Of a stretch of DNA of 64,000 nt, positions 1 to 13,900 are shown in pieces. How positions within the stretch are numbered: position 1 is the first letter of the stretch; every line of letters starts with the position of its first letter. A program made the translations under genes and the position numbers. The stretch spans positions 143,501 through 207,500 of the forward strand of contig CAHIKZ030001778.1 of the NCBI GenBank assembly GCA_903632075.3, read 5' to 3'. This stretch comes from Acanthosepion pharaonis. Its lineage: Eukaryota; Mollusca; Cephalopoda; Sepiida; Sepiidae. The notes beneath the pieces were generated by a model, which was given only the letters and a program-made list of their open reading frames with translations, did not search any database and was not told where the DNA came from.

Positions 1-154
1 GAAAGTATACAATTATATTTTTTAGATATATATTTTGTAGATCATAAAATTTATTATTGGTGATTTTACTATAAAAATGGATATGTATATACGTATATTA
101 TGAAATGGACTAAGTCCAACAATTATTTTCATATATCTTATGAAACTATTATTT

Positions 155-300
155 TCATATATTTTATGAAACTGTTTATACGTTATTTTTATAGACACAA
201 ATATTTAATTAAATGCTCTGTTTATAATAAATACATTTACCGGCCGAGAAAAATTGTAGAAAATATGTGTCATCCGACAGGAATTGAACCTGTATCCTAC
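155..300 (-). repeat. tRNA-derived SINE, 5'-truncated copy
   Basis: The reverse complement carries a B box (GGTTCAATTCC, from 280-290) followed by the same body as the element at 11538: ACACATATTTTCTAC, CTCGG, GAGCATTTAATTAAATATTTG and AATAACGTATAAACAG. The A-box part of the tRNA head is missing beyond about 300. Confidence 0.7.
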
Positions 301-360
301 ATTGTAATATTGCTATAAAAAATGTATTTTATTATAAAAAATGTACTGTTGATTTTTGTT

Positions 361-560
361 TGGAGGGTTCACCATTTGTTCATAGCTGGGGACTCTAACA
401 TGTGCTGCTATTCCGAGCCAGGTTGGACCTGGGAATAACAACAGTTAAGTGGTGGTTCCATGCTCCTCAAAATCTCTTATCTCCCGATAAGAGGCCTTGT
501 TGCCAAATGTAGTTTATCGTCATACCAAGGAGGAATGAAAGTGGGGGAGGAATAAAAACA
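361..560 (+). repeat. Interspersed repeat, family also at 14.3-15.0 and 32.6-33.1 kb
   Basis: The block GTTCACCATTTGTTCATAGC...GGACTCTAACATGTGCTGC and the later TGTAGTTTATCGTCATACC recur at 14887-14960 (first part) and 32825-32995. The upstream TTATTGGTGATTTTACTATA at about 51-72 belongs to the same unit. The family is not recognised. Confidence 0.55.
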
Positions 561-1149
561 TCTAACTGCCGCTTCTTTCAATTTCTGACTCATCATCAGT
601 GCTCCGAGTAACTTATCTGGATTTTATCCCACCAAAGAGTAATGTGTGCCTTTCTCTTTTCCTGTCACGATTTTTTAAGAAAAAATTTTTTTCTTGCACC
701 TGACAAAGGCTGAAGAATGGATCGACTGAAACAAGATGGTAACAATATTAAGAACACAAAAAATAATTTGCCGGAAGAATTTTGGATTTCTAAGGATTCC
801 GATCAAAGTTATAGAGGTTAATATTGTCACTCTAACGTGCACGGAATAACAGTAAGTAAATGCAATTATAGGTGGCGCTATCGTATCTTGACGTTATGGA
901 AATACCCAGACCAATATCAGTTTTGCTCTGATAGCCGGTGAGTCAGTGTTAAAGCATTGAGCAGGATTTATCAGCGATGGAACTGGACATGATGGCAAGC
1001 ACTAGACTCATGGCAAATTCGTTCCATTTTTGAAACTGCGTGGACATTTAACATATTTAAAACTGCCGTGTTATATGCGTGCCAGTAATTATTTTTCATT
1101 AGGTAATACCTGTTGAAAAGCATTACTACTCGTCCTGGACAACTCACCA

Positions 1150-1860
1150 GTCCTCAATGGTCGTAACCAACGATTTACAAGCAACACTGGTTCAAATCAC
1201 ATCCGCATTCAATGCAGAAAATGCAAGACTTCCATCCATAAGAAGAGTTCAGGTTTTTAAGACACAGCAAGGCGCCTCGCTTAACACTACGACACCAAAC
1301 ACAGCGCCTAACTTGAGATCATGACGTCATTTATTGAACCCTAGAAAACTAGTAACAACACGTGGTATGGTCCAATAAGTTAAGGTTCCAGCTGTAGTGG
1401 TTCCATAATCTTGTGAGGTGTGTTCATGTGTTATGGGGTTTGCTCCGCTGATACGCCTAATCCAGTCATTTGCATATGACAGCTACGTTGCATTGCTTCG
1501 TGACTGTCTGCACCAATACATGGACTCTATTGTAGACCAAAAAGATTCCATATTCCAGCAGAATAATGCGCAGTGTCATCAGTTGCCCAAGTTACCCCGA
1601 ATTGGTTTGAGGAGCATTCTAGAGATTTAGGATGGATTTAAATTCTCATTCACCTAGCATGAACCCAATCAACATAAGACGTATGAAGAGTTGGCACGCA
1701 AAATTCCTGTACTTACAAATATCGGGGGAACTGTAAAATATTATCGAGACGGTATGGCTCGACATCTCTCCAGACGTGTTTCAACCACTTGTGTAATCAA
1801 TGCTACGTCGAGTTGTTGCATTTCGCTGCCGTAGACGGTGTTCTATCCAATACTAGGTAT
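1150..1860 (+). mobile_element. Decayed Tc1-like DNA transposon
   Basis: Pieces of a Tc1-type transposase are readable on the + strand with frame changes: an N-terminal HTH-like stretch (TLVQITSAFNAENARLP, then RRVQ), then GGVFMCYGV, DSIVDQKDSIFQQNNAQCHQ and an S-P-x-x-N-P-I-type end near 1655-1670. FQQNNAQCH corresponds to the catalytic Q-D-N-A-x-C-H of the family, with the catalytic D changed to N. There are many stops and frameshifts, so the copy is dead. Confidence 0.65.
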
Positions 1861-1861
1861 A

Positions 1862-1955
1862 TATATTCTATGGCTTTTGCCACGCCAGGGTATATGAAAT
1901 TGACTATTATTGCTCTTTACAATTATAAAAAGGCAAAGGCTATAGAAAGTGTAAT
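1862..1955. repeat. Imperfect inverted repeat at the end of the Tc1-like copy
   Basis: ATATTCTATGGCTTTTGCC (1863 onward) is mirrored by GGCAAAGGCTATAGAA near 1932-1948, with about 50 bases between. It may be a transposon end or a separate small hairpin. Confidence 0.4.
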
Positions 1956-2034
1956 ATAATTTCTTATATTCAATACAGTTTAGTAATTATTATTATTATT
2001 GCTGTTGTTCCTTCGTTACTGCTGATTATACCAG

Positions 2035-2315
2035 GCGAGGTGCCGTTAGCTTGGGTGTGCGGATGGTATAATAGATAACAGCTCGGAATTAGAAATCGGA
2101 GAGCCGAATTCTAATTCCAGTCGTGGTTGTTATATTCACTTACGCGCAAATAGGAACCGTATGACCCCCCCCCGCTCCAATTATGGGTTAACTAGCATGA
2201 CATATCAGTGAATTATTATTATCTTCCGCCCCACAAATTCTTACAATGTAAAAATATTTTTGCCCTTAAATAATCGGCAAAAGGTTGATAAGCCGTAAAA
2301 AAAAATCACGCAATG
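2035..2315 (+). repeat. 5S-rRNA-derived SINE, 5'-truncated copy
   Basis: It shares the body and tail of the 5S-SINE copies at 3283 and 23780: GCTCGGAATTAGAAATCGGA, GTTATATTCACTTACG, the C-rich block, TATGGGTTAACTAGCATGAC, TTCTTACAATGTAAAAATAT and GGTTGATAAGCCGT. Only the last bases of the 5S part (around GGTGCCGTTAGCTTGGG) remain. Confidence 0.65.
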
Positions 2316-2818
2316 AAAACGTTAGTTAGCGCGTAAGTTACGTAAGTTATACCAATATCTAAGAAATAATGGTCAATTCTGTTTTGATCACGATAACAGA
2401 CGGAAAAGACATATCAAATAGGCTGTTCGATTTCCCGTGAAAGAAAGAAAAGGAGAGCAGATTGAGAAGGTGATAACGCCCTCATATTTTTAACGTCTGC
2501 TTCAATGAAATAGAAAACTTGCCAATTTCAAATCATTCCATTTGTACCCTCTAAAATTCTTTAAATAATAACCTGCATTCGCATTTATTGTTATTGCAAA
2601 ATTTGGTTACAGTTGATAAGCTTTTAACTATGCAATCGGGTAATTTCCACTGGTATTTTGTAGTCTAACTTGTAGTGTAATTTACAGTAAGCTTATTTAT
2701 TAATTAACTATTATGATAAATGATAAATTTAAATTAGAAAAACCGGATACTGTTAGTTATTATTATTATTTTGCCAAGTAATCTTGTTCTAATCTGGACT
2801 GTTTATTTATTTCTTTAG

Positions 2819-3085
2819 GTTACAAAGGTTGTGCGTCATTATCGAATCAGCAACAATCTGTCAGCCTCACCACTCTAGCAATGACGGCTACCCAATGTTT
2901 AGAATTCTGCCGCGGTCAAGAATTCTCACTAGCTGCTGTCAATACCACTTCTTGTTTTTGTCTCAAAGCAGACGAAGTTTTAAGTTGGCAACCTAAGTCA
3001 TCTATCGACTGGTGCTTCCAATCCTGTCCAGGTTTTGATAATCAACCCTGTGGAGGCAAAAATGTATTCTCCGTGTATGAGGCAG
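2819..3085 (+). CDS. Exon: complete WSC module 1
   Basis: The acceptor is TTCTTTAG (AG at 2817-2818) and the donor is GCAG/GTGAGT at 3086. Translation from 2821 opens YKGCASLSNQQQ and closes CGGKNVFSVYEA. It has the eight cysteines of a WSC domain: GCA, QCLEFC, SCFC, DWCFQSC and QPCGG, plus the late G-x-x-x-x-FSVY signature. The length, about 88 residues, is normal for WSC. WSC domains are putative carbohydrate-binding modules found in fungal stress sensors, polycystin-1, Kremen and many secreted invertebrate proteins. Both ends are phase 1, so the exon is a self-contained, shuffle-ready module. The in-frame ATG at 2881 is internal and is not a start, because the first WSC cysteine lies upstream of it. 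Confidence 0.92.
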
Positions 3086-4252
3086 GTGAGTACCACACAT
3101 CTACCCACAAACCTACACGCACACCTGTAAGATGCATAATAAAAATGGCAGTGCTTCAATTAGATAAATCGTGTATTTTAAGGATATGTGAAAAGATACA
3201 TTACAAATACGTGAACTCTCTCTCTCTCTGTCTCTCTCTCTGTCTCTCTCTCTGTCTCTCTCTCTCTGTCTCACGCGCCCGCGGTTTACGGCCATATTAT
3301 ATTGAAACACCGGCTCCCGTTCGATCACCGAAGTTAAGTAACGTCGAGCCTGGTCAGTACTAAAATGGGTCACCACTTGCGAATACTAGGTGCTATAACG
3401 GATAATGACTGCAACTGGAAATTGGAGAGTCAATTCTAATCGAATTCGTTATATTCACTTATGTGCGCTTACCCCTGGGAAAGGTACAAATGTAACTCTT
3501 GTCCCCATCTATTTGTTAATTAGCAGGACTTGCATGAGTAAATCATTATCTCCAAAATTTCTTACAATCCAAAAATATCTTTAGGCTTTAAGTAACCTGC
3601 AAATGGTTGATAAACCACAAAAGAATTAATAGCGCATGCCATCACACACACGCGCGCGTGCGCGGACACACAAGAAAAAATGAAAAAAAAAACTCTCTAT
3701 ATATATACAAATAACTTTTATTAATTTAATCTTTATTAAAATATACTTACTAACTATAATTATTAAAGTATATTCACTCATAGGTGACTAATTTAGTAAA
3801 ATATAAAACAAAATATAGAACTAATAGCTCCTATATCTTTCTGTCTCTGAGATGGGGTATTATGATTACTTACATTATTCGGACTGTTATCTTCATCTTT
3901 ATCTTCATCTTCATTGCCATACCCACAACGTTTCGGTCGTTGTACGTGCTGGCCTTCTTCAGGTGTTTAGTTCGTGTCGGAAGGCTGAAGAATGGATCGG
4001 CTGAAACAAGATGGTAACAATATTAAGAACACAAAAAATAATTTACCGGAAATAGAAATTCAACTGTCTGTTTATCAGTTAAATTTTAAATTCCGACAAG
4101 AACTCAGTCTACATACAGGTAATTTGAGATTTTATGGTTTACTAATATTTTTTTGCTTTGTATAATAAATACATTGAGCTCTTTTTGTGAATCAGTTTTA
4201 ATATTTTACATTACTAGGATCCACTTGGATTATATAACAACGGATTTATTAC

Positions 4253-4339
<87 letters not shown>

Positions 4340-4903
4340 CAATACAAAAAGTTTGTCACTTAGCTTTAGTGTTGCCTTTAGCATTCCGACTCCAGAGTTT
4401 CAATCACTCCATTTACTCGTCAGTGGGTATGTGAATGTGTGCTTATATAAAGACAAAAGGAAAACTTTTATTTACCTACGCATTTCGTCCCCTGATGGAC
4501 TTCATCAAGATAAATGTAAAGATTTTATTTTACAGCATGTATTTATTAACAGAAGTAAAAATATCGATAGATTTTAAATTTTTGGAAATATAAGAATGCT
4601 CATTAATAATGCTTCTAAATATGAAAGTGAAACTAAACTGTGACGATTGCTAAGTGAAGCAAACGAAAGGGAGTAAATGTTGTTGGATTTTTTAATTTTT
4701 TATTTGTTTATATTTATTTATTAATGTAATTAATATACATTAGTTTAATTTGATAAACTATTTATGTATTTATTTGAAATAGTAGGTTTTGATTTAACCG
4801 CTTTCTTTAAATTTAAAAAAATGTTATGGTCATGTAAGTTGGCTTGGAAATATTTTATTTATATTGTCTTTCTATATTTTTCTATTTTATTTATATCTAA
4901 ATT

Positions 4904-4978
<75 letters not shown>

Positions 4979-7900
4979 TTGATTTGTGTGAAGAATTGCA
5001 GTTATATTGTTGAATTTATTATTAAGATCAAAACGCCTCGTTGCCTGATTCTTGCGATGAGCTCGTCAACTTGGGAGTGACGGCCAAATCGACGTATAAA
5101 TTACAACCAAACAATTATACATCAATTTTGAAGACAACATGTTTCTCCACGGGTAAGTGCATTTCTTTTCTCTTGTAATGAAATTACGATAGAAGGCCTC
5201 AGGCCTGATTGGGACCCCCGGACACTGCTTTGTAACTCTCACTATCTTATCAACATTTGTTTTGTTTTTTGTTTTATTTTTAATTACATTTATGTATTTT
5301 GACGTCATTCGTGAATTTTTATTTTGCTTATGCTAAGTCTTGAAAAAACACTGAATAAAAATCACTATTTTTTTTTTATCATAATACTGAATGTGTTAAA
5401 TTATTTAACTTTTTAACCAGAAAAATCTCAAGTTGATGTTAAAAATTGTCACAAAACATTGTTGATTTATTTAAGATGGAATGATCTATTATAACATGTC
5501 TCTAATTTGTATTTAGTTACATTGTATTTATTTTCAATTTTTCTAGTTAAATTGTCCACCTATATTGCATATGATGCATTATTGTACATAATATTACAGT
5601 AAAATTTTACAATGAATATTACCTTATGAAAATTAAGATTTAGTAAAGTGGGGCACGTTACTATAGATTCGGTGTGTGGCGTGGATGAAACCTTTGCATC
5701 TACCTTGGTTTGGGCACACAAATGTAAGATTAATCGTTCTTCTGCTTGTTCGTTCAGTAGGAGGCCTGTGTTTTGCACCAGCCCGTGCGATTAATAAATT
5801 CTTGACGACCAATCTCAATGAAATAGATGACGCATCTCCAACCGTTTCTCTCATTTCTGTTTGTCAAATTACAGTTTGTGTTTATGCCCCCATCTGTAGT
5901 GCCAGTAAGTCTCGCGGCAATGAGACTTTCTAGGGTGAATCAGAAAATCTCGGGTTCACGAGATTTCTACTAGAAGCAGTAGGAGAAACCCGTACAGCTG
6001 ACCGACGCTGTACATGTGTTGTCCATATAAATAAAGTATGTTAAACACGACTTTTGTTTGATACATCATCTTACATACTGTAAAGCACTGACAGGCTTTT
6101 GACTTAGATCTTTGGAGCTTGTCTCACCACAGGCGGATATCCGATAATTGACTTGTCACGGCAACAGTCGTGGGAACAGCGCTGTCTCCTTTTAACTCCT
6201 TTCGCATGGTCCGCTGATCCGTAGCACTTATGCTGCTTACGGTTTTGTTTCCGAGCCATTGCGCTGGTCTGTATCTCTCCGCCAAGTGATTCACTCTGCT
6301 TGATCCTGATCTACGTCATGACAGTAAGTGACTAATGCTATTTGAATGATGCTTTGCCTCTTGTGATGATATATTTCAAAGATCTTCGTTCTGTATCCAC
6401 ATCTTCAGTTTCAACGTTAGCCGGTCACAGCAGAAAGAAATAACCCCGGTTGGTTCTCGCTACATTTTTAGTACTGTTTTACTTCGGTGATAATTTTCAA
6501 TGATAATATTTTGAAATGTTTAAACTTTGTGCCCGCAAAAATACGGTGTGTCAAAAGTGTCGGAGTTAGCTTCTCCTTAATTCCCTAATTGTTCACTAAG
6601 GGGCGCTCTCCCTACACTATAAATACTGGGCGGCTTCTTGCCTCGTTCTCTTTTTCACTTTGCGATATTCAGTCACCCTCCACCCACGAGGGTATCATAT
6701 GGCACAAGGCCGGTTTAACGTGGGATCTCCGAGCCCATGGACTCGGCCAAAAATATGCCCTTTGAACCCGTATAAACGGGTTCTGGGTCGGTTTACCTCC
6801 CCGAAAGAGACTCCGCCCTTCGGCGTAGCCTCGTTCGGGTTCCTCTCCGCCCGAAGGCAGAGAATTCAGCTGGTCGTCCAACTTCAGACTGAACTCAGAC
6901 CGACCCACTTTGCATTTCAGCGGAGACATTTAAAAATATGATCTCTCGTAGAGATTCGCGTTTTCTCCCCACTTGTGAGAAAACGCCATGAAACACACAT
7001 GAACGTGCGTACGAACTTTCACCAATATACAAACTCTTTACGTTCACAACAAACATAAATGTTGATGTCTTTGTCACTTGTAAATTTGTTGTTTAATACA
7101 TATATTTATTGACATATATAAATCGGTCTTGTTTGTTTTCTTTTCATCTTCGGTTGGACAAAACTAGAGTTCGCCATTTCCTTGTAGTTGGACCTTCTAG
7201 CAGAAAATAAACAGCACGTATTTCTAATCCAACAACACTAAATCCCAACGGTCCTCTACAAAAGGACAGTTATTCCCTGATACGGCTATTACTGTATACA
7301 GTTTTGATTCCCTCGGCAATATTTATTGTTTTTAAAGAGCGATGATGAGAATTTTAATAAAATCCAAACATATGAAAATGGACTTATACATTTTCTTTGT
7401 TCTTGAGAATTGACAATAAAGATATTAAACACTATTTATTTATTAGAATGAATAGAAACCTTGTTTTCATGGTTATTTATAAAGTGATAAATAATAAATA
7501 TTGCATTGTAGTTGATTTACATATTTTGATAATTTTGTAATTTTTTATATTTTTTTGAAAAAATGTTTTCTTTTCAAATTTATTTTTTTTTATAAAATCT
7601 ATACTTATATAATAGAATATGTCTCTGTGTGTGTCTGTGTATGTATGCTATTTATACACGTCTACATTAGTCGACTTATTTCTATGAAATTGTACACACA
7701 TGTTGCAAATTTATTATATTAGGTCAAGATCAACTTTTCAATCTCTAGGCTTCCAGAATGTAACAGAAAAATCGATAAAACTGAAGGTGGGTACGACTTT
7801 TGCAAAAACCAAGGCAAAGTTACATGCGATTAAAATTTTTACTGGATGAGCTGATGTTCTTTGCACTTAATGCAAAACATAGCTCATGTTACGTGGTTTA

Positions 7901-10900
7901 TGTAGAGTGTCTGATAGTTTTCCTGCAACATTAGCTTCTCACAAAATATTGCAAAAAACTGAAAAAATCGGGTTTTTCGTACTATTTTAAATAAAAACTT
8001 GAATAACTTCCTCATTCTTATCCGATTTTCTTTAAATATGTCGCAAAAAATGCAAGAAATAAGATAGTGTGGTTTTAGTCCTGCTTGCTTCCCCGCGTAT
8101 GACGAAAAACTGCTCAAGAGGCTCGTTTTTCGGCCATAACTCACTGCTTTCCAAATTTGCCATGTAAATTACATTTGACACAAAAATTGATTTGCGTGAA
8201 TGCCTGATTTAGATTATTTCAGTTAAGTGGACAACATCTACGACAAACTAGGTCCAAAATTGGCATTTGCCATTTAGCCAATAGTTTTTTCATATAATTT
8301 CATCTTAAATTGGCATTCGAACAACCTTTTGATGCAAAGATTGTTTGAGAAGGATTATTGAAGCGTTAAGAGGAAAAAATTCTCGAAAAATCAATTAACT
8401 CCAGCTTTACAGTAAACGTGCGAAGAAGGAGGAAGCATTCATGTGTTTGCAGCTGAAACAATCTCTGACGTTTCATCTCTGTTTTTTGTTTGATTATTAG
8501 ATTTGTGAACAATGCCATACTATTTGGGAGTTATTCAATAAAATTCCTATGGCCGTGATATCTAAAACATTGAAACAATTTAACCGCGAGCAACCACCAC
8601 ACAAGAAGGTTTTATCGATGGAATTCCTTTATTAAAAATAATCAAACACTTACGAAGGACATATCGTAAAATAGATGAGGGGGTAGTAGCTTAGTATACC
8701 AACGGATGACGCAGGCAGACATTTCTATACAGGGGGTACGGTTATACAATTGCAGCTATGTACACCTGGGCAACGTCGTGTGCCTCGGATAGTGGTCAAT
8801 AAATCTTTATGAAAAGTAAATAATAAATGTTGCATTGTACTTGGTTCACTAATTTTTGCAATCTTGTAAATAAACATCGCTGAGGGAGTCAAAAGTGTAT
8901 ACAGTAATAGCGGTGTCAGATGAATAACCATCCTTTTAACACGCCATTTTTGGGGGCGGGCAATCATTGCCTATATTTTCTTCGCTATTATTCTTCCTAA
9001 ATTCACATTTTCTTTGTTTGCTTGTAACACCATTTGCTTTATCCGATAATAGGAAAATTAATGACAAAGTAGAAAAAATTCATGTATCGCGTTTCGTGCT
9101 TTAGGACTTAATCCGACTAAAGTGATGGTTACGTTGGTGTAACTACATATCTGCATGAAGGAGAGGGACACTAAAATTTTAAACTTTTAAATTTATTTTT
9201 TTAAACATCTTTTTGATTTCGTTCAGTTTATTTTTGTTTATATTTTATCATGTTTGCTATTAAGTATCTTACATAGGGATAAAAGCCGATCTACCGATGG
9301 TCGGTGTTATTTCAATCGTACTGAATCAATTCCACAACTTACTGCAGACAGACATTACTCTCCGTCTGTTTCCACTGTTTCCACTTGCACTTTTCTTATA
9401 CGGTCTGACCGAAAAAAACAAATTCCTGGATTGTTGAAGTCTTCAGTATTAGAAAAAGCAATACTACACCTCAGATATTTTGTGTATAGAAAAAAATAAC
9501 CCCCCACCCGCCCCCCAAAAAAACACACACGAGTTTATGCAATCATATAAAATGTTGTCCAACCCAATGTCCAACTGGTTCCGTTAGGGCCGCCGCCCAT
9601 ACAGCAAAAATATTTTTGTAGAAGACCTGAAACAGCGTATAGTTTCTAGTTGATAAATAATATCACCGCTTAAATTTATAACCTTTGAATACAAAACAGA
9701 CAAACGGAGAAACCATTAAAAAGAAAGCAAGTGTGGGATTGATGGAAAGAATGTTCATACCGAAATTGTTGACAGTACATCTGATATTTGCTCATATATA
9801 TATGGCTTCAAATGAATGAATCTTTTATGTCTTAAAGAAGACAATCCTTTACTAATTCTATAGACTGGCGCTAAAAAACACGAAGAGATTAACCAAAAAA
9901 TAAAAAAAACAAATAAGATAATTAGAACACTTCCAACAGGAACAACGATAAAAATGGAAAGCACATGAAACTAGAATAGAAAATATTGATATAATCAAAA
10001 AGCTGCTCCCCACATTATCTTAAACAAAGGATTTAGAAATAAACTGTTACCAATAAATCAAAATGCTGCTCCTCACATTATCTTAAACAAAGGATTTAGA
10101 AATAAACTGCTACCAATCCTAGAAAGGGCGATAACAGTGGCATGGAGAAGTCTGATTTCTTAAATGTTTTAAGAAAAAAAAAAGAAGATTACAAAGTGAG
10201 ACTAACTGATCTATCAATGTATATCTAATGTTTTCTGTAAGGAAACGGTTATTTTCACCATTACCATTTCAGGAGGTTATGCTGAAGGTATCCAGCCAAA
10301 TAACTACATTTTCACCTCTAAACAGGCATCCTTTTCAACCACAGATCTTCGGTAAGATGTTTTAATAAATGTTATTTTTCCAAAATTGTAAAATTTCCTC
10401 TTTCTAATATACATTGATTTTTTTTTCAGAATCACAACATAATACGTAAACTGACCGAAACGTTATTGCAAAGTCAATAAATCATATCTGGTCTGGAGTA
10501 ATGCATAATAATAACAAAAACTTGTAAATTTGGACAGGAATATGACCGGATTGTACAGTGATCGAAGAACATTGTGAAAAAGACAACAACGACGGGAAAA
10601 ATGATCCGAAAGAATCAATATATTAGATCATTGTAAAAGTTCCTGTTCGATTATAAAATTAAAAGTAAAGTTTACATACATACAAAAAAACAAACAAACA
10701 AACAAACAAAAATACAGTCTCCATAGTTTTTAACAACTGTCTCCTATCGTTCTACAAGATGCCATTTCGTAGAAACATCTTGTTTGTTATTTTTTTTTTT
10801 GTTGGAAGAAGATTGTGATGTAGTTTTCAACTGACTGTACAGAGTTAGTTTTTTGTCATTTAAATTGTTCTCTAGAGACCGGAACAAATGAAAATCTTAA

Positions 10901-13900
10901 GGAGTCAAGTCAGGAAAATATGGTGGGTGCTGGAGGGTTTCTCCATTTCAACTCTTTCAATTTCTGTAAGGTCTGTTTTACAACATGCGGTCTTACGTTG
11001 TTGGGGTAGAAAATGAGGCTTTTTTAGTTTACCAAAATCGGCCGTTTTTCTTGAACCCAAGTCTCTTCAAATAGCGAAAGTAGTTTAGATATCAACTTTC
11101 AAACACTTAGCAGTCTCTTTCGTCGAAATCTTCGGTTTATCCTCCACGATGGCAAGCAGAGCGTCTTCATCGACGTCGGAAGGTCCGTCCGGAGCGTGGT
11201 AGGTCCTTTTTTGTTAAAATGATCTTCACGGAATCTGCCAAATTTTTTTTTGACCGTCCGAAGGGCTGGAGCACAAACCAAATAAAACTTCTGCTTTTTA
11301 AGAAAAGTATTCTGTTGTCGTTGCTCAAACTGAGCATCGCATTTTTTTTTCTACCAGATAAAGCTTATATTTATCCCTTGTGTTTTTACATCTACTACTT
11401 ATATTTATATATACTGGGGTAACAGCAAATTTTATAAATCATGTAACAGCATACAGAGGAAGAGTCTGGTTAGCAAAGTCAAATTACTGTTTTTAAACAA
11501 CAAATTTCCCATGATTTTTTGCGAACGATCATATCTGCTTCCGCTGTAGCTAAATGGTATAGCACATCAGGCGAAATGACGTCTCCATATAGGATACAGG
11601 TTCGATTCCTGTCGGGGGACACATATTTTCTACGAAATTTCTCGGACATTCAGGCCGCTAAATGTTGTTAATACTGTTTACAGAGCATTTACTTAAATAT
11701 TTGTATCTATAAAAATAACGTATAAACAGAATATATATATATATAAAGAAATATAGTTTTAAGGTGTGCTATATTTACGGGATAAAGTGCTCAATATAAG
11801 AGATAGAGCGTATGTAAATATAAATATAAAAGTGAACATTGAAGTCAACACTCAGAGGCGACAGGCTGTTTCATGCTAGACGCAATCGTCAGGCCGCTTA
11901 CACACACACATATATATATATATATATTTCTCATTATTGCAGTTGATGATATCACTGTCATCCGAGAAATTGGCTGATACAGATGTCTCGTATTTGTAAT
12001 CGATTAATACAAGAGAGACATTCCCATTAGGGGTATGATGACGTCAACCGAACGAACTGGATCCTTTCACCAGTAGGGAGAAAAGGAACCTGGTTGTGTA
12101 GGATATGCATGCATCAAGTACAAGTTTATCCTTAATCAAAGCTTGACTATTAAAATAAACATATCTTCATATTATGATTCTCCAATGATATTTTGCTTCA
12201 CTGTTGTTGCTTAAATGAGAATGCAAGTAGATATTAAGTAAAAAAAATAGACAATCCTTTTTTTTTAGCAGTGACAAGAGCAAGATTACAAGCCTCCATG
12301 TGGAAGGCAGCTAAAAAATCAAAACTTTATAAGGTTAGTTTTGTATGGCATAAGGCCAGACAGTATTTTTTACATCAGTGGGGAGAGAGCTTTCCTGTTT
12401 TAAAAGTTAGCATTCGAAATTTGTTTGAACCCAGGTAAGCATGAGCTCAAACTTTGACATGTGACACCTGTAGGAAATACGTAATAATCTCACTCATCAA
12501 TCATGTCTCTGAAACATTGTGAATTTATCGGTTAATGTAAAAATGATCACCTATATGTTTTGACTTGTGCAAAGACGAGTAAAAACATCTCTCAATCTCG
12601 AGGCTGTTGCGCTAGGGAAAAGACTAAAAAGCAAAAATGGGTATGTGATACATTAATTCTTAGCCTGTAAAATTAATTATTACAACTTCCACCTGTGTAA
12701 ATGGACATAAATACTTGTTATTAATCTGGATATTACTTTAAATGTCCGCCTACAACGTGTGGGTTATCTCTACATAGCTTTGCCAACTGTTACCAAAAAG
12801 CCATTAGGCAGCGCTGTCAAGCACCTATAAAAACGGGAAACTTCCTGTCTTCATCCTCTCGGGACTTTCCCCCTCAGTGACTGAACTTTATTCACACACA
12901 TACACACACACACGCGTGTATCACCCACATAATCGCTAACTTTTAATGTCTTTTGCATACACTTTAATGTGTTTTCTCTTTCGTTTTACTAAGTTATATA
13001 AAAACAAAAACAAAAAAATTTCCTGTTGGTCAAGTCACTGGATTACTTCAGCCAACGCCTGGACCATGTGCTGTGAGTTCAATACCTGGTCACAGTAGAG
13101 GTGAGCAAAAACTTGAAGAGTTGAGTCAGTAAAGGGAATTAACTGGAACTGAGATATCCAGAAAAGGCATGGCATGTGGAACTAGAACAATCTACCCCCG
13201 TGGACTAAATAAAGAGTTTGGTTCGAAATTCCAAAGTATATCACCTGAAGAAGGCCGGAGCGTACAACGGCCGAAACATTATGAATGTGACAATAAAGAT
13301 GAAGACAACAGCCCGAACAATGTAGTGTAACTACTTACAATACCACATCTCAGAAATATAGACAGAATTTATCATTTACTTGTACAAAATATTATTGCCA
13401 CTGCTTTTGGTCTAAGAGTAGCGTCTGCAACAAACGATATATTGATAGATCTCAAAAATATCTTGACTAAATTATTGCGCTCTGATTTTATCAATGTAAT
13501 TCATTAGAAACTAGCAGTATGGCCCGGCGTCGCCCGTGCTTGATTCAAAAATCGTACGATTCATACAGCAATCGCTATCACTTGACTTAAAATATTTTTG
13601 CCCTTCCTTGACTTTAAAGGAGTACCCTTTGCCATGCTGATGTTGCTACATGTCTTACTTCTTGCCTATCTCACACTGCGAATTTTTTCTAAGCTCTATA
13701 CTAAACATTAAATCTGTTACGAAAAAAGAATTAAACAAAATGAACACAAAACGATCTGCTTTAAAAAAGGACTCGTAACTGGAAAAACCGAATGAAAAAA
13801 GAATGTTAACAACAAATACTTTTTCACACCCAACCCAGTTTTGCGGAATTAGAATCAACGTTGAGTTTAAGCAAGCGAATGAGCCAATTGGAGTAAAGTG

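Noticed and set aside
3283..3399. A genuine 5S rRNA gene.
   Set aside because: The internal C box is mutated, no T-rich terminator follows, and the tail is shared with two other dispersed copies, so it is a retroposon.
4153..4434. Open reading frame with a long alternating I-Y stretch.
   Set aside because: It is the translation of a (TA)n microsatellite. The same holds for open frames at 19.1, 24.4, 48.9, 50.3, 60.4 and 61.7 kb.
5633..5933. Overlapping open frames on both strands around 5.6-5.9 kb.
   Set aside because: No domain, no splice context and no repeats with coding relatives were recognised; likely chance frames in GC-richer DNA.
11538..11625. A tRNA gene.
   Set aside because: A and B boxes are present but the acceptor stem does not close and a SINE body shared with 155-300 follows.
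12271..12331. Possible extra F5/8C exon after a pyrimidine-rich tract (TTTTTTTTAG) ending AAG/GTTAGT.
   Set aside because: In the phase required by the flanking exons it runs into a stop, and the exons at 10273 and 15974 already join in frame (phase 2 to 2).
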